Source: an uncultured Clostridia bacterium (GTDB lineage: Bacteria; Bacillota; Clostridia; Oscillospirales; Acutalibacteraceae). Taken from it: a stretch of DNA of 64,000 nucleotides. Numbering within the stretch: position 1 is the first letter of the stretch; every line of letters begins with the position of its first letter. The notes under the pieces are model-generated. The model made no database searches. It saw only the letters and a program-made list of their open reading frames with translations, and was not told the DNA's origin. Below are positions 44,177 through 53,336 of this stretch, one piece after another. The position numbers and the translations under genes were made by a program. The stretch covers positions 147,814 through 211,813 of the forward strand of contig CALWIZ010000001.1 in the NCBI GenBank assembly GCA_944380885.1, written 5' to 3'.

Positions 44177-45106
44177 ATGGAATGGACAGAAATCAAGGTC
44201 ACTGTTCCGCAGAAATATACCGATACTGCGGCGGCGATAGCCAATATGACAGTGCCTTACGGAATTTATATCGAGGATTATTCCGACCTTGAGGAAGAAG
44301 CGGAGGAAATCGCTCATATAAATCTTATAGACGAGGAGCTTATCGCCAAGGACAGGACCGTATCCGTAATACACATCTATATTTCCGAGTGCGACAATGC
44401 CGCGGAGGCGCTGGAATTTTTAAAGGAACGGCTTACGGCGGCTGGAATAGAGTATAAAGCAGGTTCGGACGGTGTTAATGACTCTGACTGGAACGAAAAC
44501 TGGAAAAAATATTTTCACTCCACAGAAATAGGAAAAAGGCTTACTATCGTGCCGAGCTGGGAGGAGTATGACAACAGGGAAAACCGCGTGCTTCTTCATA
44601 TAGATCCGGGAGCGGCGTTCGGCACCGGCACCCACGCTACAACCTCGCTTTGTCTTGAGCTTTTGCAGGATTATATAAAGGACGGCGCGGCAATGTTCGA
44701 TATAGGCTGCGGCAGCGGTATTCTGGCTATCGCCTCGGTGCTGCTGGGAGCAGATTCGGCGGTAGGCGTTGATATAGACGCGCAGTCGGTAAAGACCGCC
44801 CGTGAAAACGCCGAGCTGAACGGCGTTTCGGACAGGACGGAATTTATTGTCGGCGACCTTGCCGAAAAAGTAAACGGCAGATTTCCGGTGGTCTGCGCCA
44901 ATATAGTCGCCGATGTGGTAATACGGCTGCTTGACGGCGCGGAAAAATATATGACCGACGGAGGCGTGCTTATAGTTTCGGGCATAATCGATATAAGGGA
45001 AAACGATGTGCTTGAGGCGGCGAAAAAGCACGGATATGAAATTTCTCAAAAGCGGTACAGGGACAACTGGTGCGCTTTTGCGCTTAGGAGGAAAACAGAT
45101 GCTTGA
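44177..45106 (+). CDS. prmA: Ribosomal protein L11 methyltransferase
   Basis: SAM-dependent enzyme that trimethylates ribosomal protein L11. It has an N-terminal substrate-binding domain, then the Rossmann methyltransferase with FGTGTHATTSLCL, MFDIGCGSGILAIAS and the VCANIVADV catalytic-site NI motif. 309 residues, normal length. It overlaps prfB by 8 bases. Confidence 0.95.
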   Translation: MEWTEIKVTVPQKYTDTAAAIANMTVPYGIYIEDYSDLEEEAEEIAHINLIDEELIAKDRTVSVIHIYISECDNAAEALEFLKERLTAAGIEYKAGSDGVNDSDWNENWKKYFHSTEIGKRLTIVPSWEEYDNRENRVLLHIDPGAAFGTGTHATTSLCLELLQDYIKDGAAMFDIGCGSGILAIASVLLGADSAVGVDIDAQSVKTARENAELNGVSDRTEFIVGDLAEKVNGRFPVVCANIVADVVIRLLDGAEKYMTDGGVLIVSGIIDIRENDVLEAAKKHGYEISQKRYRDNWCAFALRRKTDA

Positions 45107-46220
45107 ATTTGAGCAGCTAAAGCTGCGGCTTGAGGAAAACGAGGCGGAACTTCGTGACCTTAAAGACGCGGTAGGCTACGAAAAGCTGAAAAAGGAGATA
45201 GACGAGCTGGAGCTGAAGGCGGCGGCACCCGGCTTCTGGGACGATACCGAAAACTCGCAGAAAATACTTCAGAAAACCGGAAAGCTCAAAAACACGGTGG
45301 AAAGCTACGATAAGCTCTGCTCGTCTTATGACGATTTGCTTGTGCTTATAGAAATGGGAGATGAAGTAGGGGATCTTTCACTTGTGGAGGAGATAACCGC
45401 ATCGATAGAGGAATTTGAGAGCGGGCTTGCTTCCCTAAGACTTCAGACCCTGCTTACCGGCGAGTACGACAACAATAACGCCATACTCACATTCCACGCC
45501 GGCGCCGGCGGCACCGAGGCTATGGACTGGGTGTCGATGCTTGTGCGTATGTATACCCGCTGGAGCGAGCGGCACGGCTTCAAGGTTCAGCTGCTTGACT
45601 TCCTTGACGGCGACGAGGCAGGTCTTAAAAGCGCTGTTATGCTGATAGAGGGCGAAAACGCCTACGGCTATCTCAAAAGCGAGTCGGGCGTGCACCGCCT
45701 TGTGCGAGTTTCCCCGTTTGACGCTTCCGGAAGAAGGCATACCTCCTTTGCGTCGCTTGAGGTTATGCCGGAAATAAGCGACGACGCTGATATAGAAATC
45801 CGTGAGGAAGACATTAAAATGGATGTTTTCCGTTCGTCGGGCGCAGGCGGTCAGCACATAAACAAGACCTCATCTGCGGTAAGGCTCACCCATATCCCGA
45901 CCGGAATAGTGGTCGCCTGCCAGAACGAGAGAAGCCAGTTCCAGAACAGGGAGCAGGCAATGAAAATGCTCAAGTCAAAGCTGCTTGAAATAAAGGAGCG
46001 CGAGCATCTCGAAAAAATAGAGGATATAAAGGGCGTTCAGAAGGAAATCGCGTGGGGCTCGCAGATACGCTCCTATGTGTTTATGCCGTACACTCTTGCC
46101 AAGGACCACCGCACAGGCTTTGAGTCGGGCAATATAAACGGAGTTATGGACGGCGATCTCGACGGATTTATAAACGCTTATTTGAAGGCGGCCTCAAAGG
46201 GCGAATTACAGAATAATTAG
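45099..46220 (+). CDS. prfB: Peptide chain release factor 2
   Basis: Recognises UGA and UAA stop codons and triggers peptide release. It has the codon-recognition SPF tripeptide (VSPFDASGRRH) and the catalytic GGQ in SSGAGGQHINKTSSAV. The ATG at 45099 has AGGAGG 7 bases upstream, giving 373 residues. The reading frame is continuous: the in-frame TGA and +1 frameshift near codon 25 that autoregulate most prfB genes are absent. Confidence 0.96.
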   Translation: MLEFEQLKLRLEENEAELRDLKDAVGYEKLKKEIDELELKAAAPGFWDDTENSQKILQKTGKLKNTVESYDKLCSSYDDLLVLIEMGDEVGDLSLVEEITASIEEFESGLASLRLQTLLTGEYDNNNAILTFHAGAGGTEAMDWVSMLVRMYTRWSERHGFKVQLLDFLDGDEAGLKSAVMLIEGENAYGYLKSESGVHRLVRVSPFDASGRRHTSFASLEVMPEISDDADIEIREEDIKMDVFRSSGAGGQHINKTSSAVRLTHIPTGIVVACQNERSQFQNREQAMKMLKSKLLEIKEREHLEKIEDIKGVQKEIAWGSQIRSYVFMPYTLAKDHRTGFESGNINGVMDGDLDGFINAYLKAASKGELQNN

Positions 46221-46230
46221 GAGAATTGCG

Positions 46231-47247
46231 ATGAAAAGGATTATATGCGCGGCGCTCGCCGTATTTATGCTCGCAGCGCTTTTTGCCGGCTGCGGCGAAA
46301 AGGACAGGGTGCTTTATAAAAGCGGTCTGTCAAAGTATATCAACCTCGGCGAGTATAAGGGGATAGAGGTTGACACCTCATCCGACGAGTTCGGGGAATA
46401 TTATGACGGTCAAATATCTTCGGACATCACTAATTACGACCTTTACGTCCGCAAAACAGAGGGCAAGGTTGAGGACGGCGATACAGTGAATATCGACTAT
46501 GTCGGCAAGAAGGACGGCGTGGCGTTTGACGGCGGCACCGCTGATGCTCAATATCTCACGATAGGCTCAGATTCTTTTATAGAAGGCTTTGAGGACGGGC
46601 TTATCGGTGCGGAAATAGGAAGCACTGTTGATCTTAATCTTAAATTTCCCGACGATTATCAGTCTGAAGAGCTTGCCGGTCAGGATGTTGTTTTCACGGT
46701 TACGGTAAACTATGTGAAAACGGACGAGGAAAGAAAGCCGGAGGATTATTATTCCGAGCTTGAATTTGACACGCTGGAAGACTATACCGCCGATGTAAAG
46801 GAAAGAGCCGCCAAAGCATATCTTGTGGACAAAGTAAAGGAAAATTCAAAAGTAAAAGAATATCCCGAAAAGGACACGGAAACCATCTATACCGCATACA
46901 GAAATATGCTTGAGCAGAATATACAGGGTCAGTACGGAATGGATCTTGCTACTTATCTCGGCTATATGAGCCAGACCGAGGAGCAGTTTAAGGAAAGCGC
47001 CGTTGAAGATCAGATAAATCCGCTTATGGACGAGCAGATGGTGCTGTACGCTTTGCTTGACAACGAGAAAATAGAAATCACCGACGAAGAGGTGCAGAAA
47101 GAGCTTGACGAAGCGGTAAAGAGCTACAACAGCTCAAATGTGACCGCTGAAACGCTTAACGATTTTTACGGGGATTACTATTTTGAATACATTGCCGTAA
47201 GGGAAAAAGCGGTTGATTTCCTTTATGACAACGCCAAAATTTCCTGA
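46231..47247 (+). CDS. Trigger factor-like lipoprotein, FKBP-type PPIase
   Basis: Predicted exported folding helper. The signal peptide ends in the lipobox LFAGC (Cys about 21), so the mature protein would be lipid-anchored outside the membrane. Residues about 80-165 form an FKBP domain (DTVNIDYVGKKDGVAFDGG, then FEDGLIGAEIGSTVDL), followed by a helical trigger-factor C-terminal-like region. The N-terminal ribosome-binding domain of true trigger factor is missing. Its paralogue tig is at 59259-60650. AGGAG precedes the ATG; it lies 10 bases after prfB. Confidence 0.88.
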   Translation: MKRIICAALAVFMLAALFAGCGEKDRVLYKSGLSKYINLGEYKGIEVDTSSDEFGEYYDGQISSDITNYDLYVRKTEGKVEDGDTVNIDYVGKKDGVAFDGGTADAQYLTIGSDSFIEGFEDGLIGAEIGSTVDLNLKFPDDYQSEELAGQDVVFTVTVNYVKTDEERKPEDYYSELEFDTLEDYTADVKERAAKAYLVDKVKENSKVKEYPEKDTETIYTAYRNMLEQNIQGQYGMDLATYLGYMSQTEEQFKESAVEDQINPLMDEQMVLYALLDNEKIEITDEEVQKELDEAVKSYNSSNVTAETLNDFYGDYYFEYIAVREKAVDFLYDNAKIS

Positions 47248-47822
47248 TGTTTGTAAAAACGGTTGATATAAGGCGAATTACCGACGCGGAATACGCCGAA
47301 ACCGGAAAATTTTTTCCGGATATCGCTAAAAAGTTGGAAAATTTCCCGCCGGAAGACAGAAAGCGCACCCTTGCCGGCAGGTATCTGCTGAAAAAAATGA
47401 TAAAAGAGATATACGGCAGGGAGAGTTTTGAGATCTCATATAACGGAAACGGAAAACCGGAGCTTGAATTTTGCTTTTTCAGCATTTCACATTCGGGGAA
47501 TTACGCCGTGTGCGCTGTGGCTGAAACGCCTGTGGGCATAGATATTGAAAATACCGGAAGATTCAGAAGACGGGAAAAATATATGTTTTTTACCGATAAT
47601 GAAACGCGGTATGTCAACAGTGCTGACAGCGCCCGCCGTTTCTGCATTATATGGACCCGCAAGGAGGCTTATGTCAAAGCTGAGGGCGGGGCGCTGGCGT
47701 TTGCGGCGAAAACCGAGCTTGTGACGCCTGAGCTGTCGCTTAAGGATATATACGGAGGATATGCTTTTATTACCCGTGATTTCGGGGATTATGTTATTAC
47801 AACAGCGCAAAAGGAGCCTTGA
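47247..47822 (+). CDS. 4'-phosphopantetheinyl transferase, Sfp-like
   Basis: Transfers the phosphopantetheine arm from CoA to carrier proteins. Residues GIDIEN and WTRKEAYVKAEG are the two magnesium/CoA motifs of the Sfp/AcpT class. It is 191 residues, slightly shorter than Sfp. The start codon overlaps the lipoprotein stop by one base, so they are coupled. No polyketide or peptide synthetase is in the window; its target may be a fatty-acid carrier protein or a cluster elsewhere. Confidence 0.9.
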   Translation: MFVKTVDIRRITDAEYAETGKFFPDIAKKLENFPPEDRKRTLAGRYLLKKMIKEIYGRESFEISYNGNGKPELEFCFFSISHSGNYAVCAVAETPVGIDIENTGRFRRREKYMFFTDNETRYVNSADSARRFCIIWTRKEAYVKAEGGALAFAAKTELVTPELSLKDIYGGYAFITRDFGDYVITTAQKEP

Positions 47823-47837
47823 CGGGCTCCCTTTTTT
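47813..47837 (+). terminator. Terminator after the PPTase gene
   Basis: GGAGCC/GGCTCC stem (47813-47830) with CTTTTTT following. The stem overlaps the last codons of the gene. Confidence 0.8.
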
Positions 47838-47850
47838 ATTAAAGAAATTT

Positions 47851-48693
47851 TTATTTTTCGGGAATGGCTCCGGCGTATTCGGTCGGAGTCATTCCGTATC
47901 TTTTTTTGAAACAGCGGGAAAAGTAGGCGGCATCGGAAAATCCGCACATAGAAGCAACGGCAGAAATCCTTTTCTCACCGTCCCTTATTGCGTCGCGTGA
48001 GGCTTCAAGCCGCAGTATCTGTATATATGTCATAGGAGGAAGGCCTGTAACCGATTTGAAACGCCGGCAGAAATAAGCCTCGTCATATCCGAAACGGCGG
48101 CTTAACGACGCCGAGGAAATATTTTCGCGGTAATGCTCCCCGATATATTCGGTAACTTCGCGGAAATTTCCTCCGGAATACGCGGGAGCTGTATCGCTCA
48201 GCGCGTATCTGTAAAGCAAAGCTATCAGCGAGTATATTCCGCCTGTTACTGCAAGGGAAGCGCAGCGGTCCCCCGAAAGCTGTTCTTTTATAACCGAGCG
48301 GACAGCGCCGACAATTTCCGGACGGGTAGTGAGCGGAAGAAAATCGGTCTGCTGTAAGAATAGTGGCTTCAGATATTTTTCACTCGCCGGCTGACGGTTG
48401 AAAAACGGAGGTATATCGAACATTACAGTAAAATATTTAGCACCGTTTTTACCTGCGAAGCCTTCGTGGACACGCCCGGGAGGTATTATGACGACGCTTT
48501 CCGCGAGAGCAGTGACATTGAGATTTCCCACCTGAACACTCAGTTCACCCCGCGTTACATATAACAGCTCCATACGCTCGTGCCAGTGCAGGCAAAAGCA
48601 AAGCCCCTCGGCAAAATCACTGTCACCGAGAATTTTCACGCCGCTTTCTCCGTACAGCACGGGAGTCAGCTCCTTGTTGCGGTCAAGTTTCAC
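47851..48693 (-). CDS. AraC family transcriptional regulator
   Basis: Two-domain regulator: N-terminal cupin-type sensor (HWHERMELLYVTRGEL) and two C-terminal helix-turn-helices (NISSASLSRRFGYDEAYFCRRF and ISAVASMCGFSDAAYFSRCFKK). The start is a GTG at 48691-48693 with GGAG 8 bases upstream. It is divergent from a sugar isomerase/dehydrogenase pair, which it probably controls in response to a sugar, through the palindrome in the intergenic region. Confidence 0.92.
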   Translation of the reverse strand: MKLDRNKELTPVLYGESGVKILGDSDFAEGLCFCLHWHERMELLYVTRGELSVQVGNLNVTALAESVVIIPPGRVHEGFAGKNGAKYFTVMFDIPPFFNRQPASEKYLKPLFLQQTDFLPLTTRPEIVGAVRSVIKEQLSGDRCASLAVTGGIYSLIALLYRYALSDTAPAYSGGNFREVTEYIGEHYRENISSASLSRRFGYDEAYFCRRFKSVTGLPPMTYIQILRLEASRDAIRDGEKRISAVASMCGFSDAAYFSRCFKKRYGMTPTEYAGAIPEK

Positions 48694-48747
48694 AGAATCA
48701 TCTCCGAAAGTCAAAATAATCCTGAAAAAAATCAAAAAAATACTACA

Positions 48748-48777
48748 ATGATAACATTTATCATGTTATCATATAAT
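48748..48777 (+). promoter_or_regulatory. Palindromic operator overlapping the isomerase promoter
   Basis: ATGATAACAT and ATGTTATCAT (48748-48772) form a perfect 10-bp inverted repeat with a 5-base spacer. Its right edge overlaps a TATAAT (48772-48777) reading into the isomerase gene, and it fills the -35 region, which has no good TTGACA. This suits an activator- or repressor-controlled promoter. Confidence 0.65.
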
Positions 48778-48809
48778 CGCAGAATATGCAATAATTTAAT
48801 GGAGTGATT

Positions 48810-49649
48810 ATGTTGAAAACCGGAATTTGCGTACATTTCAACAGTGTTGATGAAATGTCAAAAAAATTCAATGACATGTTAAGCGAGGGGTTTGATAACT
48901 GTCAGCTGATTTCCTGGGTGCCCGCGCTATGGACCGATGAAAACGCCGCGATACTCAAGAAAATGATCGATGAAACGGGAGTAACGGTTTCGGCGTTCTG
49001 GTGCGGCTGGGAGGGCCCCTGCGTATGGAATTTTTACGAGGGACAAACCACTCTGGGACTTGTTCCGCCTGAATACAGGGAAATGAGAATTAAAAATCTG
49101 TGCGACGGAGCGGATTTCGCCGCGAAGCTCGGAGTAAAAGACGTTGTAACGCATATGGGCTTTATACCCGAAAACCCGAATGACCCGCAGTTCCCGCTTT
49201 TCTGCGAAGCGGTAAGAAAGGTCGCGGAGCATTTAAAGCGGAACGGGCAGAACCTGCTTTTTGAAACGGGTCAGGAAACTCCGGTTACCATGCTGCGCTG
49301 TTTTGAGACGGTCGGAACCGATAATCTTAAAGTGAATCTTGATACCGCAAACGTGATTCTTTACGGTAAAGCAAATCCGGTTGACGCGCTCGATGTTTTC
49401 GGGAAATATGTGGCAGGACTTCACGCAAAGGACGGGTTTTATCCCGTAAACGGCAGGGAGCTCGGCACTGAAACCAGAATAGGAGACGGCAAGGTGGATT
49501 TTACGGCTCTGTTCAGAAAGCTGAAAGAGCTCGGATATGACTCGTATGTTACCATAGAACGTGAAATAGACGGGGAGCAGCAGACCGAGGATATAAGATA
49601 CGCGAAAAAGTATCTTGAAAATATAATAAATGAGGTTTACGGAGGCTGA
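48810..49649 (+). CDS. Sugar phosphate isomerase/epimerase (TIM barrel)
   Basis: AP-endonuclease-2-type TIM barrel protein of about 279 residues. Typical metal residues lie in the segments VVTHMGF, LLFETGQE, NLDTANV, GLHAKDG and TIEREI. Substrate unknown; probably a sugar or inositol derivative. The ATG at 48810 has GGAG 5 bases upstream. Followed by a Gfo/Idh dehydrogenase 4 bases later, so the pair likely catalyses consecutive steps. Confidence 0.88.
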   Translation: MLKTGICVHFNSVDEMSKKFNDMLSEGFDNCQLISWVPALWTDENAAILKKMIDETGVTVSAFWCGWEGPCVWNFYEGQTTLGLVPPEYREMRIKNLCDGADFAAKLGVKDVVTHMGFIPENPNDPQFPLFCEAVRKVAEHLKRNGQNLLFETGQETPVTMLRCFETVGTDNLKVNLDTANVILYGKANPVDALDVFGKYVAGLHAKDGFYPVNGRELGTETRIGDGKVDFTALFRKLKELGYDSYVTIEREIDGEQQTEDIRYAKKYLENIINEVYGG

Positions 49650-49653
49650 TATT

Positions 49654-50598
49654 ATGCTTAAAATCGCATTGGCGGGCGTCGGCGGGATAAGCGGCGCGCA
49701 TATTCCGGCGTGGGAGGCTATGGAGGACGCGGAGCTTGTCGCTCTCTGCGATATCCGCCCGGAGCAGATGGAAAAATATCCGGATAAGCGGCATTATACC
49801 GATTTTGACGAAATGCTCGAAAGGGAAGAAATAGATATACTCGATATATGTCTTCCCACCTATCTCCATGCAGATTACGCGGTTAAGGCCATGGAAAAGG
49901 GAATAAACGTAATATGCGAAAAGCCGGTTTCCCTTAAACGCGAGGATGTGGCGAGAGTATACGGAGCCGCGAAAAAAAACAGCGTAAAGTTTATGATAGC
50001 GCAGGTACTGCGGTTCTGGCCGGAATATGAGGTGCTTAAACGTATCTATGACGAAAAGACCTACGGCAGGCTGCTGTCAGGCAATATGAGAAGGCTCGGC
50101 TGCTATCCGAAATGGAGCTGGGACGGCTGGATGATGGATGAAAAACGCAGCGGGCTTGTTCCCTTCGACCTGCATATTCATGACCTTGATTTTATGGTAT
50201 ATGCCTTCGGAAAGCCGCTTGATAAAACCGTTTTCCGCTCAAAAAGACCGGAGCAGGACTACATAAACGCCATATACAGCTATGACGGTTTTTTTGTATC
50301 AACCGAGGCCTCGTGGTACGCTTCGCCATATCCGTTTAAGGCGGAGTTCCTTTTCCAGTTTGAAAACGCGGTTGTCGCTTCTGAAAACGGAAAAATGACT
50401 GTTTATGAGCGTGACGGAAAAATATTTTCACCGATAGGAGGAAGCGCTTCGGATACCGGAAACATAGGTCTTCCCGCCAGCGACGCCTACGCGAATGAAA
50501 TAAATTATTTCGCGGACTGCGTAAGAACCGGTAAAGAACCCGAAAAGGTAAAGCCTGACGAGCTGGAGACGGTGATAGATATCCTGAAGTCGCTCTGA
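49654..50598 (+). CDS. Gfo/Idh/MocA family oxidoreductase
   Basis: NAD(P)-dependent sugar/inositol dehydrogenase-like enzyme. It has the Rossmann motif ALAGVGGISGAH, the conserved CEKPVS (EKP catalytic lysine) and DLHIHDLDF with the catalytic histidine/aspartate. ATG at 49654 after CGGAGG. Partner of the preceding isomerase. Substrate unresolved. Confidence 0.92.
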   Translation: MLKIALAGVGGISGAHIPAWEAMEDAELVALCDIRPEQMEKYPDKRHYTDFDEMLEREEIDILDICLPTYLHADYAVKAMEKGINVICEKPVSLKREDVARVYGAAKKNSVKFMIAQVLRFWPEYEVLKRIYDEKTYGRLLSGNMRRLGCYPKWSWDGWMMDEKRSGLVPFDLHIHDLDFMVYAFGKPLDKTVFRSKRPEQDYINAIYSYDGFFVSTEASWYASPYPFKAEFLFQFENAVVASENGKMTVYERDGKIFSPIGGSASDTGNIGLPASDAYANEINYFADCVRTGKEPEKVKPDELETVIDILKSL

Positions 50599-50691
50599 TA
50601 GGCTGCGGCTTAACATTAAATAATTAAAAAACGGCGTTGTGATTAATTTCCTCCTTAAAGGGAATAATAGGAGAAAACAGGAGGAAAATTT

Positions 50692-52017
50692 ATGAACAGA
50701 AAAAACGCCGTAAGGCTTATATCGTTCTGCGCCGCCGCGGTGCTTGTCGCCGTGGGATTTGCCGTAAAATCAAGGCTTGAGCTTGAACAGTACAGGCTCG
50801 AAATACAGAACACCTATTCCCGCTCGCTTGACGGGCTTAATTCAAGCGTTAATAATATTTCCCTTATACTTGAAAAAGCAGGGTATGTCACCACCGCAAA
50901 ACAGATAAGCAATATGGCGGCGCAGCTTTTAAGCGAGGCTGAAAGCGCCAAAAACTCTCTCTCGCAGCTGCCGTCGGGACAGGAGCTTACGGTGCTTAAC
51001 CGATTTTTGTCCCAGGTGGGAAATTACGCCATGTCGGTCTCAAAATCGCTTATAGAAAACGGCGGCATGAGTGAAGAGCATACCCGCACCATTGAGATAC
51101 TGAGGGATACCGCACGCAAAATTTCAAAGGCAGTAGGTGATTCGGCAATCTCCTACAATAACCCGTCGGCATGGGCGGAGCAGATGGATAAGACGCTTGA
51201 CAGCACTGTTGACACAGATTCTCTTGCCGGAGCGCTCGGTACGCTTGAGGAAAGTCTGTCCGATTATCCGACCCTTGTTTATGACGGTCCGTATTCCGAC
51301 CATATACTTGAAAAAGAGCCTTTAATGATAAAGAACGCTGAGACCGTTACTGAATCGCAGGCGCTTGAGACTGCGGCGCTTTTTACGGAATGTGATAAGG
51401 AACAGCTTAGCTTTGACGGAAATGTAAACGGAAAAATACCGGCTTACAGGTATGTTTCCGACAATGTTGCCGCAGAAGTGAGCTGTCAGGGCGGATACAC
51501 GGTGTATATGAGGAAAAACCGTGAGATAGGGGATTATATACTGGAATACAGTCAGGCGCTCGACAAAGCGAAGCGTTATCTCGAAAAAACCGGAATGACC
51601 GGTTTTACCGAAACTTATTATTTTACCGATGAGGGTGTATGCGTTATAAACTTCGCTTATCTTGACGGCGCGACAATATGCTACACCGACCTTGTAAAGG
51701 TGGGCGTGGCTATGGACACCGGCGAGATAATGCTTTACGAGGCGAGCGGATATCTTACCAATCATACCGAACGGGCCTTTGAAACTCCTGCCGCCACAGC
51801 TGAACAGGCAAGGGAAAAGGTTAGCGGCAGGCTCAGCGTCCGCGAAACGGGGCTTGCGCTTATTCCGACTTCTTCAGGCGGTGAGGTGCGCTGCTACGAG
51901 TTTGTGTGCAAGGCGGACGACGGGCAGGAAATACTTGTCTATATAAACGCTTCCACACTTGAGGAAGAGAATATTTTAATACTGCTTAAGAGCGACGGCG
52001 GAACTCTTACAAAATAA
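50692..52017 (+). CDS. ypeB: Germination protein YpeB
   Basis: Spore protein required for localisation or activity of the cortex-lytic enzyme SleB. Of 441 residues, an N-terminal membrane anchor (about 8-24) is followed by a helical region and PepSY-like repeats in the C-terminal half (LDKAKRYLEKTGMTGF, AVGVAMDTGEIMLYEA-type segments). Ribosome site GGAGG. sleB, usually adjacent, is not present here. No promoter is identified; a sporulation sigma promoter is expected. Confidence 0.9.
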   Translation: MNRKNAVRLISFCAAAVLVAVGFAVKSRLELEQYRLEIQNTYSRSLDGLNSSVNNISLILEKAGYVTTAKQISNMAAQLLSEAESAKNSLSQLPSGQELTVLNRFLSQVGNYAMSVSKSLIENGGMSEEHTRTIEILRDTARKISKAVGDSAISYNNPSAWAEQMDKTLDSTVDTDSLAGALGTLEESLSDYPTLVYDGPYSDHILEKEPLMIKNAETVTESQALETAALFTECDKEQLSFDGNVNGKIPAYRYVSDNVAAEVSCQGGYTVYMRKNREIGDYILEYSQALDKAKRYLEKTGMTGFTETYYFTDEGVCVINFAYLDGATICYTDLVKVGVAMDTGEIMLYEASGYLTNHTERAFETPAATAEQAREKVSGRLSVRETGLALIPTSSGGEVRCYEFVCKADDGQEILVYINASTLEEENILILLKSDGGTLTK

Positions 52018-52020
52018 TGC

Positions 52021-52049
52021 TTGATTTTTGAGGATTGTTGTGGTAGAAT
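52021..52049 (+). promoter_or_regulatory. Promoter for rplS
   Basis: TTGATT (52021-52026), 17-base spacer, TAGAAT (52044-52049), immediately after ypeB and before a long leader. Confidence 0.6.
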
Positions 52050-52055
52050 AGTAAA

Positions 52056-52215
52056 GCTGTCAGGATAAAGGGGTTATTGTGCCCTGCTGTCAGTATGTGC
52101 AATTTGATTTCACCTGAGCCTTACAGGTGGGTTCATTGCCGGTAAATCGACATTGAAGCGGATGGTCCTCTGTCCTTTCGGAGCATGAACATCTGGTAGT
52201 AATTAAGGAGGAAAA
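52056..52215 (+). ncRNA. Leader of rplS (ribosomal protein L19 leader-like)
   Basis: About 160 bases of structured leader precede the L19 gene. CACCTG/CAGGTG (52111-52129) forms a clear stem, and further complementarity surrounds it. Firmicutes commonly carry an L19-binding leader at this position; the match is by position and structure, not a verified model. It likely lets excess L19 repress its own synthesis. Confidence 0.5.
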
Positions 52216-52218
52216 AAG

Positions 52219-52563
52219 ATGGACGTAATTAAGGAACTTACTGCGGATATGCTCAAAAAGGACGTTCCGGAAATTCTTATCGGAAGCACCGTAAAGGTAC
52301 ACGTAAGAATCAAGGAAGGCGAGAAGGAAAGAATCCAGGTTTTTGAGGGTACCGTAATCGCAAAGAACAACAGCGGGATCGCCGAAACTTTCACCGTTCG
52401 CCGTGTATCATACGGCGTAGGTGTAGAGCGTGTATTTCCTGTACATTCACCGAGCGTTGCCAAGGTTGAACTGGTTCGCAAGGGTCAGGTTCGCAGAGCG
52501 AAGCTCTATTATCTGCGCGACAGAGTCGGTAAGGCTGCCAAGGTTAAAGAGCTTATCGGTTAA
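52219..52563 (+). CDS. rplS: 50S ribosomal protein L19
   Basis: Ribosomal protein of 114 residues at the subunit interface, with the family sequence [21 protein letters not shown] and [20 protein letters not shown] precedes the ATG. Confidence 0.97.
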   Translation: MDVIKELTADMLKKDVPEILIGSTVKVHVRIKEGEKERIQVFEGTVIAKNNSGIAETFTVRRVSYGVGVERVFPVHSPSVAKVELVRKGQVRRAKLYYLRDRVGKAAKVKELIG

Positions 52564-52576
52564 TAAGGCTGTAAGA

Positions 52577-52606
52577 GGGGGAACGGTTGGACTGTTCCCC
52601 CTTTTT
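52577..52606 (+). terminator. Terminator after rplS
   Basis: GGGGGAAC/GTTCCCCC stem with a TTTTT tail. Confidence 0.9.
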
Positions 52607-52626
52607 GCTTAAATGAGGTTTTCTTT

Positions 52627-53328
52627 ATGGATTTTTACTTTGAATTTGAAAATGAAGATTCCAAAGAGTCTGAAAATCTTTCATCTCCGGAGAATGACGG
52701 AAAAGGTTTTTCGGTAGATACTGCTGCTGCGCAGGAGCCTGTGATAAGCCTTGAACCGCAGAAAAAAAGCGGTATAGCCGGTGAGTTTTTTGAATGGCTC
52801 GATGTGCTTGCAACCGCTATAATCGCCGTTGTGATAATATTCAGCCTTATTTTCCGTGTCGCTACTATTGACGGAGAATCAATGGAAAATACGCTTTTTA
52901 CCGGCGATAAGGTTATAATTTCAAATCTTGCCTATACACCGAAGCAGGGCGACATAGTTGTGATTTCAAGGAACATAGAAAATACCGTTGAAGATGTGAA
53001 AACCGGTCAGGTGCCGATTATCAAGCGTGTAATAGCGGTCGGCGGTCAGACGGTTGATATTGATTTTGAGCGCGGCGTCGTATATGTAGACGGTGTCATG
53101 CTTGAAGAGGATTACACCAAAACCCCCACTAACAATAAAGACGGTGTGGAATTTCCGCTTTATGTGCCCGAAGGGTATATTTTCGTGCTCGGTGATAACC
53201 GCAACAACTCGCTTGACAGCCGTTCTACGCAGATAGGCGAGGGCGGGCTTATAGATACGAGGTATGTTCTGGGACACGCTATTTTAAGAATATTCCCGTT
53301 TGACAGCATAGGCAGGCTTGATAAATAA
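52627..53328 (+). CDS. lepB: Signal peptidase I
   Basis: Membrane-bound serine protease that cleaves signal peptides. It has an acidic N-terminal tail, one transmembrane helix (about 55-80), the catalytic serine in IDGESMENTL, the catalytic lysine in PIIKRVIAVGGQ, and GDNRNNSLDSR. 233 residues. Its position after rplS and before rbgA/rnhB is the common Firmicutes order. Confidence 0.95.
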   Translation: MDFYFEFENEDSKESENLSSPENDGKGFSVDTAAAQEPVISLEPQKKSGIAGEFFEWLDVLATAIIAVVIIFSLIFRVATIDGESMENTLFTGDKVIISNLAYTPKQGDIVVISRNIENTVEDVKTGQVPIIKRVIAVGGQTVDIDFERGVVYVDGVMLEEDYTKTPTNNKDGVEFPLYVPEGYIFVLGDNRNNSLDSRSTQIGEGGLIDTRYVLGHAILRIFPFDSIGRLDK

Positions 53329-53336
53329 ATTGTAAT

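Noticed and set aside
44420..45049. 209-residue minus-strand ORF opposite prmA
   Set aside because: Antisense shadow; no homology and no ribosome site, and prmA motifs are unambiguous.
45099..45180. Frameshift site in prfB
   Set aside because: The reading frame is uninterrupted from the ATG; no in-frame TGA is present.
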